Assembly (NCBI RefSeq): GCF_000828475.1
Contig: NZ_AP014648.1
Span: forward strand, 2,491,400 to 2,555,399
DNA from: Methyloceanibacter caenitepidi
GTDB lineage: Bacteria; Pseudomonadota; Alphaproteobacteria; Rhizobiales; Methyloligellaceae
Length of the DNA: 64,000 nt
Reading direction: 5' to 3'
Shown here: positions 59,812-64,000 of the stretch, piece by piece
Position numbering within the stretch: the stretch's first letter is position 1
Layout of the letters: each line of letters opens with the position of its first letter
Translations under genes and position numbers: made by a program
The notes under the pieces: generated by a model
Database searches by the model: none
What the model was told of the DNA's origin: nothing
The model's input: only the letters and a program-made list of their open reading frames with translations

Positions 59812-59966
59812 TGCAGCGTTTCCGTGCCGCGTGACGTCTTGGGGAACCTGCCCTCGGAGCAGATCATGTCTATGACCTCCTCCATCGTCAGATGCTCCAT
59901 CTCCAGGAACTGGGCGTCCAACACGTCCTCCCAGTCGTCCAGTGATTTCATGACAAGGTATTTCAT
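59808..59966 (-). CDS. small acidic element protein
   Basis: A 52-residue protein from the ATG at 59966, preceded by AGGAGG. The sequence is acidic and helical: MKYLVMKSLDDWEDVLDAQF, then LEMEHLTMEEVIDMICSEG. It overlaps the next gene by ATGA. Small acidic proteins at this position in phage-like operons may act as DNA mimics or inhibitors, but that is speculation. A strong ribosome-binding site and the coupling support it as real. Confidence 0.6.
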   Translation of the reverse strand: MKYLVMKSLDDWEDVLDAQFLEMEHLTMEEVIDMICSEGRFPKTSRGTETLQ

Positions 59967-59993
59967 AACGTCCTCCTGTGCTGTTGCTGAGCG

Positions 59994-60173
59994 CTACGCA
60001 GCTTCCATCTCGTCCTCGTCGTACCAATGGAGCCCATCTTCATAGCCCTTGGTAATCCGGACGTAGTAGGTGTCGGTCTTTTCATCGTGCCGGACCGCTG
60101 TGACCGCGCTAGCGCGTTCGGGCTGATCCATTGGCTGAAGCATCTGACCAAGAGTAGGTATGTCTGTACGCAT
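59994..60173 (-). CDS. small hypothetical element protein
   Basis: A 59-residue protein from the ATG at 60173 (AGGAG about ten bases upstream). TLGQMLQPMDQPERASAVTAV is followed by a strand-like DEKTDTYYVRITKGYEDGLHW and an acidic end YDEDEMEAA. No family recognised. It ends 27 bases before the next gene start on the same strand and probably heads the micro-gene operon. Confidence 0.55.
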   Translation of the reverse strand: MRTDIPTLGQMLQPMDQPERASAVTAVRHDEKTDTYYVRITKGYEDGLHWYDEDEMEAA

Positions 60174-60632
60174 TTGAAGAACTCCTGTGCTGTTGCGCGG
60201 AATGATCCGCACAAGGAAGACCTTGACGGCTAGGAGCCGGACCGACCGCCGAAAGCTGCCGGTATCATCGATAAACCATCGATGGGATGCGTAGGAGTGC
60301 CCCCGGGACCTCTAACGAGGGAAAAGAAGGTCCCGGGGGCTTGCCCAGACCGCGTCCGGAGAGGAGGGCCCGCGACTAGAGCCCCACGTAGACGCGGTCC
60401 GGATCCCTAGGACGGCTCGATGCGCACCGTCCGTGGGGTCTGGGGCTCCCAGAGAGTGAGAAGGGGGAAGCCCCAGCAGGGCCCCGTCGCCGGACAAGTC
60501 CAACGGCGCCAGGGGCCTATTGAAGTCGCCTGCCGCGAGGGGAAGAAGGCCCTCCGCAGGCACTGGCCGACCCGGATGCTAACAGTCACGCCAGCGGCCC
60601 CGGCGCTGCCACTGCCAGCAGCGCCGAGGGCG
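60174..60632. other. hairpin-rich non-coding stretch
   Basis: No gene is supported. Three inverted repeats occur: GCCCCCGGGACCT / AGGTCCCGGGGGC (60299-60311 and 60328-60340, perfect 13 bases), GACCGCGTC / GACGCGGTC (60348-60356 and 60391-60399), and TGGGGCT / AGCCCCA (60441-60447 and 60479-60485). The first could terminate the upstream operon; the promoter of the micro-gene operon should lie near its left end. Confidence 0.5.
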
Positions 60633-61460
60633 TCAGGCAGCCTTCCGCTTGCGGGACACGACTTCCACGGACATCACTGCCCGAGGATCGGCGTGCACGC
60701 GGCGCTCGACGTCGAGACCGCGCTCCAGCGCCTCGCAGACAAACGCCTCCTCGTCCCGCTCCAGCCCGAACAGCTCGGGCTCCAGCTCTGCAAGGCGCGC
60801 ACTCTTGTCGGCCTCTGACATCGCATCGGGGCCGTCGGTTGCCGTGGCCTCCAGCTCACGGACCAGCGCACCGAGCAGACGCTCCTTATCAAGCCAGGCT
60901 TGCGTCCGAAGAAACTGCTCAGTTTGCTGATCGTTCTTGTATTCGGCGCGCAAGACCGGGAACACAGGATGGACGCCCATCATCGTGGGACGGCCTTCCT
61001 CTGCGAGCCCGTCAACGTACTGGCGCGCCTGCTCCTTCAGATCCGCGAGCGGCAGCGGAGCGGCGTTGATCTTCCGGCGCTCATTCTTGAGCGCCTTGAT
61101 CTTCACGCGCATCTCCTCGATGCCTTCCTTCAGGTCGGAGACGTCGTTGTACTTGGCATCGAGGATCGGGATGTCCCGAAGCTCGCTGCCGCGCGGGATG
61201 GTGTTCAGGAACCGTTGGCACTGGAGCACCATCTGGCGGTCATTGTTCCTGCGCCGCGCGCGCCGGTCCCGCTTGATCGTGACCTCGTTGATCTCGCGTT
61301 CAAGTTCCACGCGCTCCTCGGGCGGTGTCTGCGGATCATGCAGACGGGTGTTCAGGGCGTTGAGCGTCCCTTGCGTGGACGCCATCAGGGCGTCGGCGTC
61401 GTTGGCGCTCTGGGTGAGCTCGCGGAGCTTCCGCTCGGCGTTGGACGGGGGAAGTTGCAT
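60633..61460 (-). CDS. coiled-coil hypothetical element protein
   Basis: A 275-residue protein from the ATG at 61460 (GGGGG about ten bases upstream; an ATG at 61478 is also possible). Charged heptad-like stretches, EVTIKRDRRARRRNNDRQM and LKEGIEEMRVKIKALKNER, predict coiled coils over about 20-125. The C-terminal third is acidic, ending in basic SRKRKAA. No signal, no recognised family. Coiled-coil proteins of this kind occur as structural or scaffold components in phages. It starts two bases after the stop of the preceding 71-residue gene. Confidence 0.62.
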   Translation of the reverse strand: MQLPPSNAERKLRELTQSANDADALMASTQGTLNALNTRLHDPQTPPEERVELEREINEVTIKRDRRARRRNNDRQMVLQCQRFLNTIPRGSELRDIPILDAKYNDVSDLKEGIEEMRVKIKALKNERRKINAAPLPLADLKEQARQYVDGLAEEGRPTMMGVHPVFPVLRAEYKNDQQTEQFLRTQAWLDKERLLGALVRELEATATDGPDAMSEADKSARLAELEPELFGLERDEEAFVCEALERGLDVERRVHADPRAVMSVEVVSRKRKAA

Positions 61461-61462
61461 GG

Positions 61463-61678
61463 CTACGCCCCCTTCCATGCCGTGGCCAGACGGGCGTCGC
61501 GGGCAGCGAGCGCGTCTGTCCTGGCGTCGTTGGTTGCCACAGGCGCGGCCTGGTGCGGGCGGTGTGGGTTCCCGGTCACGATCGGGGACGGCGGACGCAC
61601 GTGGCTGTCCACCATCATGAGGGGGACGCGGACGCGCTCCCCGTCCTTCACGACGTCGTCTTCCTTATTACGCAACAT
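61463..61678 (-). CDS. small hypothetical element protein
   Basis: A 71-residue protein whose ATG at 61678 lies 11 bases inside the end of the 97-residue gene. The N-terminus, KEDDVVKDGERVRVPLMM, is strand-like; the rest is Pro/His/Ala-rich and probably disordered. No family recognised. Position between two coupled genes on the same strand is the main support. Confidence 0.5.
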   Translation of the reverse strand: MLRNKEDDVVKDGERVRVPLMMVDSHVRPPSPIVTGNPHRPHQAAPVATNDARTDALAARDARLATAWKGA

Positions 61679-61961
61679 CTGATTTTCTCTCCTTCACTCT
61701 TGCTTCAAACTCTTGGATGGCCTCCTTCACCGCGTCGTCCCAGACCGTGTCGGAGACGACACAGATGAAGACTGCCGGATCCGTGTCCCACATGACGTGG
61801 CGGCGGAACCTCTGCTGATCGCGGAGCACCGGATCAGAGACGTATACGGACTGTTCTGTGGCCGGGAACCAGACCGTCCAGAAGTGGCGGTCTGAACTCT
61901 GCCCCGCGATGTGGAACTCCGGGAGTTGTCTCGGCTGCTGGAGCCTTAGCTTCGGTCTCAT
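61668..61961 (-). CDS. hypothetical element protein
   Basis: A 97-residue protein whose ATG at 61961 overlaps the upstream stop as ATGA. It looks globular and mostly beta: HIAGQSSDRHFWTVWFPAT and TDPAVFICVVSDTVWDDAV followed by a C-terminal charged helix (KEAIQEFEARVKERKSD). No family recognised. It overlaps the next gene by 11 bases. Confidence 0.55.
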   Translation of the reverse strand: MRPKLRLQQPRQLPEFHIAGQSSDRHFWTVWFPATEQSVYVSDPVLRDQQRFRRHVMWDTDPAVFICVVSDTVWDDAVKEAIQEFEARVKERKSDVA

Positions 61962-62275
61962 AGCGGTATCCCTTCGAAACGGAGCCGGTTCATGTGGCGC
62001 TGCAGGTCACGGAACGAGGATCGAGTTTTGATGGACGCCGGATCCGGCTCGGACGCGGCACGGAGCGCCTTGAACGCGAGCGCCTCGCGCAGCGCCTTGG
62101 CCAGGAGCGGATAGCGGTCGCCCCTCGTCTTGAGCCAGTGCTCTACGCCTGCCTGACGGTCGGCCTTGGAGACGCGGCCCTTCAACTGTCCGCCTTCCAG
62201 ACGGAGACGGCGCTCGTCGCCCTGGGCCAAGGCGTCGAGCAGTCCGGCGATGCGTCTGGCGTTGGCGGTTATCAT
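61958..62275 (-). CDS. hypothetical helical element protein
   Basis: A 105-residue basic, helical protein (RIAGLLDALAQGDERRLRLE, LLAKALREALAFKALRAASE). Its ATG at 62275 overlaps the stop of the 219-residue gene as ATGA, and its own stop overlaps the next start in the same way. No family recognised; a DNA- or protein-binding accessory role is possible. Confidence 0.55.
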   Translation of the reverse strand: MITANARRIAGLLDALAQGDERRLRLEGGQLKGRVSKADRQAGVEHWLKTRGDRYPLLAKALREALAFKALRAASEPDPASIKTRSSFRDLQRHMNRLRFEGIPL

Positions 62276-62931
62276 CCCAAGATCTCCAGCACTGCTTTCA
62301 TCATGTCCTCGGGGACTTCCTGCTCGTGCTCCGGCACGGGCTCAGGCTCCGGCGTTGGCGGAGGAGGCGCGGGGAACTTGCGCTTGAAGTCCACGGGTGA
62401 CTTCCACCGGGGAATGTCCTGGTCTCGCGGCCACTCAAAGATGCTCGTCAGCGGCATCTGCGCATTCTCACGGCGCATCTTGTTCATCAGTGTAAGGAGT
62501 TCATCGTCCGGTAGCTCGTGCAGCTTCCCGGCGTCGTACGTGGGCTGTGGCTCCGGCGCGGCCGCTGCGGGCTCCGCAGGCGCTGCCTTGTCCTGAATGA
62601 GATTGAGATCGTTGAAGAGGCGACGCTGATGTCCTGCGATGCGCGCATACTCTTCGGCGTTGATGTCCTCGCCCCGTGCTGCCTGTAGCTCCAGCTTTTC
62701 GAGTTGGATCGTGATGGTTGCAAGGCGGCGGACGAGCGACCGTTGCACCTCGCTCAGGGACGCCCAGCCACCAAGCTCAGTGCCGAACGCCTCCACCAGA
62801 TCCTTGAAGCGCCTGCTGGCCTTGTTATCGCCGACCTGCTCAGCGTGGAGCGCCGTGCCGTTGGTCAGCTTGGAGCGCACGGTCGCAGGACGCTTGCCGT
62901 ACTTGTTCGGTTTCAGTTGTGGTCGTGCCAA
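62272..62931 (-). CDS. hypothetical phage-like protein (terminase-neighbourhood type)
   Basis: A 219-residue protein starting with TTG at 62931 behind GAGGTGA. The N-terminus is basic (RPQLKPNKYGKRPATVRSKL); a helical central block, LSEVQRSLVRRLATITIQLE to EYARIAGHQRRLFNDLNLIQ (about 75-130), resembles small proteins found next to terminase or portal genes in alphaproteobacterial prophages. A Pro/Glu-rich linker and acidic end follow. The resemblance is from memory of the pattern, so a small-terminase-like role is only a possibility. First gene of a five-gene coupled group. Confidence 0.5.
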   Translation of the reverse strand: MARPQLKPNKYGKRPATVRSKLTNGTALHAEQVGDNKASRRFKDLVEAFGTELGGWASLSEVQRSLVRRLATITIQLEKLELQAARGEDINAEEYARIAGHQRRLFNDLNLIQDKAAPAEPAAAAPEPQPTYDAGKLHELPDDELLTLMNKMRRENAQMPLTSIFEWPRDQDIPRWKSPVDFKRKFPAPPPPTPEPEPVPEHEQEVPEDMMKAVLEILG

Positions 62932-63437
62932 GTCTCGTCACCTCGCTCCCCCTCCCTGTTTCGCGGATAACGGCAAATGGGCCAGCCCGACCAGCCCCTG
63001 ATTTGCGGAACGTGATGCGGCCCGGAGCACAGCGGAAAGGGGCGCTCCGTGGCCCGGAGGTTGCCCCCGCAAGGGGTGGAGGACCCGCAACCCGTTGTAA
63101 ATGCTGCGGAGGAGCACTGTTATGAACGCAGTGTCCCTCGCTCTGGGGCCGGATCCATGGTGCGCAGCGGCCACGGCAGGAAAGCGCGGGTTCCGGGAAG
63201 GGGCTTTCGAGAGGCGGCTGGCTGGGGATATGGCCCCTTTGCGCCTGACGCGTATAAACGCCCGTACAGCGCGTTTTGCCCTTTTGGGCTGTCCTGCAGC
63301 GCTGGAGGACGTTCCGGCCGGTTCTGAGCCATCTGTGCGCGTCACTCCAGCTGAGCGACGCGTCCGGATCCCGGCGGTGCGGCAGCACTGTGGCGCTGGG
63401 GACCAGGGGGAGCGTTGTAGGGGGTGGAGACCCTTTT

Positions 63438-63566
63438 CGCGTTTATCGCGTAACCGCGTGACGCGTACACAAAGGGAGCTTATCTCCTCGAAAGGGGTTT
63501 GTTCTCGTTTTACCCCTTCTTTTTTACCCCTATACGCTATACGCGATCACGCGAAATACGCGATAA
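63438..63566. promoter_or_regulatory. candidate replication origin or operator (CGCGT/ACGCG array)
   Basis: Seven CGCGT-type pentamers occur at intervals of 7-9 bases in two inverted groups, with an AT-rich centre about 75 bases long. The layout is that of an origin with binding-site arrays or of a two-sided operator; a probable primase/helicase gene ends 160 bases to the right. Which protein binds it is unknown. Confidence 0.5.
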
Positions 63567-63667
63567 GGTCTGTGACCTCCTGGACACACTTACCGGGGTT
63601 GCCGAGGTCCGCATCTCCCGTCACAACGAAGGCTCCCACGATCGCTGGCTGCCTTCCTGGGTACAAG

Positions 63668-63706
63668 AAACCCCCGGTACGTCCTCCCTGGCCGTGTCGG
63701 GGGTTT
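63668..63706 (-). terminator. hairpin after primase-like gene
   Basis: AAACCCCCG at 63668-63676 is the exact complement of CGGGGGTTT at 63698-63706. On the minus strand this lies 18 bases after the stop of the DUF3987-like gene. The T residues are within the stem arm, with no long run after it. Confidence 0.55.
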
Positions 63707-63724
63707 CCATGAGGAACGAGGGTC

Positions 63725-64000
63725 CTACTCCCCGGGCCGCACGTGCCGCCACAGCTCAGCCGTCCTCCCCTGGGTCTCAGCCTCGCTGCTCCGCGCAAGG
63801 CCGTGGGCCACGAGCTGCTTCAACGCCTCGGCCACTTCTTCCTTGCGCTTGTTCCGTCCGAAGAGATTGGAGATCTGGGATCTGGTCAGGCCGTCCGGGT
63901 GTCTCCTCAGCGCCGTCAAGATGTCGTCGGCCACCGGATCCCCGAGCCTGTCCCCGAACAGGTAGCGCGTGCTCTGCTCGCAGTAATCCCACAGAGCCAG
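63725..64000 (-). CDS. DUF3987/YfjI-like primase-helicase, C-terminal fragment (gene continues past window)
   Basis: The reading frame is open from the right edge to the TAG at 63725, giving 91 codons: LALWDYCEQSTRYLFGDRLG, then a winged-helix tail (ILTALRRHPDGLTRSQISNL, FGRNKRKEEVAEALKQLV). WDYCExSxRYxFGD followed by a GLTRxxISNLFGR helix is the usual C-terminus of DUF3987 proteins, which are primase/helicase-like replication proteins of prophages, satellites and plasmids. The ATG at 63934 is internal, not the start. The gene implies the element replicates or once did. The N-terminal primase/ATPase part must lie beyond 64000. Confidence 0.7.
   Translation of the reverse strand: MALWDYCEQSTRYLFGDRLGDPVADDILTALRRHPDGLTRSQISNLFGRNKRKEEVAEALKQLVAHGLARSSEAETQGRTAELWRHVRPGE

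Larger units (their letters stand above)
62932..63724. other. long non-coding region with inverted CGCGT clusters
   Basis: No convincing gene lies in these 790 bases. The right half holds four CGCGT (63438, 63447, 63455, 63462) and, about 80 bases on, three ACGCG (63541, 63549, 63558), forming mirror-image clusters around an AT-rich centre. TTATCGCGTA at 63443-63452 and TACGCGATAA at 63557-63566 are exact inverted copies. A plus-strand AAGGGGT / ACCCCTT hairpin with CTTTTTT after it sits in the centre (63492-63524). The left half is GC-rich and featureless. Confidence 0.6.

Noticed and set aside
63122..63712. A plus-strand frame with a GGAGGAG site across the CGCGT array
   Set aside because: It runs through the repeat array and the AT-rich centre, is opposite in direction to all other element genes and has shadow-like composition.
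57549..64000. Integrase or transposase gene in the element
   Set aside because: I looked for tyrosine- or serine-recombinase motifs in all frames and saw none; it is probably beyond the window or lost.

Overview
The window comes from the chromosome of a GC-rich alphaproteobacterium, most likely a member of the Hyphomicrobiales; the genus cannot be fixed by eye. The reasons are the guaA / rsmB / guaB / rlmE / ppx neighbourhood, the psd-pssA pair, a DUF2865 secreted protein, an OmdA-domain protein, a short second-type glutamyl-tRNA synthetase and a large share of GTG/TTG starts. No rRNA, CRISPR array or insertion sequence was seen.

Bases 1-6000 hold envelope genes: NnrU, a glycerophosphodiesterase, two paralogous secreted L,D-transpeptidase-like proteins around a methyltransferase, and a cysteine synthase. 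Bases 6850-24200 are the purine / RNA-modification block. guaA, rsmB, guaB, rlmE and ppx lie on the minus strand, interrupted by accessory genes. One is yaiI, bracketed by a degenerate second copy of the guaA 3' end. Another is a detoxification cluster (LysR, glutathione transferase, flavin-binding protein, TerB-like protein, AqpS aquaporin, ArsM arsenite methyltransferase). An MFS exporter sits between rlmE and ppx. Bases 24200-31130 carry a tRNA-Gln, a SulP transporter coupled to a universal stress protein, an OprD-type porin and two odd exported or membrane-tethered proteins.

Bases 31187-57320 are mostly tightly packed housekeeping operons: an Atm1-like ABC exporter with psd-pssA-cysD-cysNC (phospholipid synthesis and sulfate activation); cysS-GNAT-40 aa micro-gene-cimA; nadE-gltX; a class II DAHP synthase; a VIT1-type metal transporter followed by a YbdK-type carboxylate-amine ligase; and gabD-rpiA-gor-SDR divergent from gph. 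Many same-strand pairs overlap as ATGA or TGATG. All four convergent pairs that overlap do so through a shared CTAG.

From a tRNA-Val (57473-57548) to the right edge the character changes. All credible genes are short, on the minus strand and mostly unrecognised. They end at the tRNA with an AlpA-like regulator and begin, at the window edge, with the C-terminus of a probable DUF3987 (YfjI-like) primase/helicase. Between them lie hairpin-rich non-coding stretches and an AT-rich segment flanked by inverted CGCGT/ACGCG clusters that looks like a replication or control site. I read this as an integrated phage-satellite or plasmid-like element using the tRNA-Val gene as attachment site; its integrase and far end would be outside the window. 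It is the most likely home of an undescribed system here.
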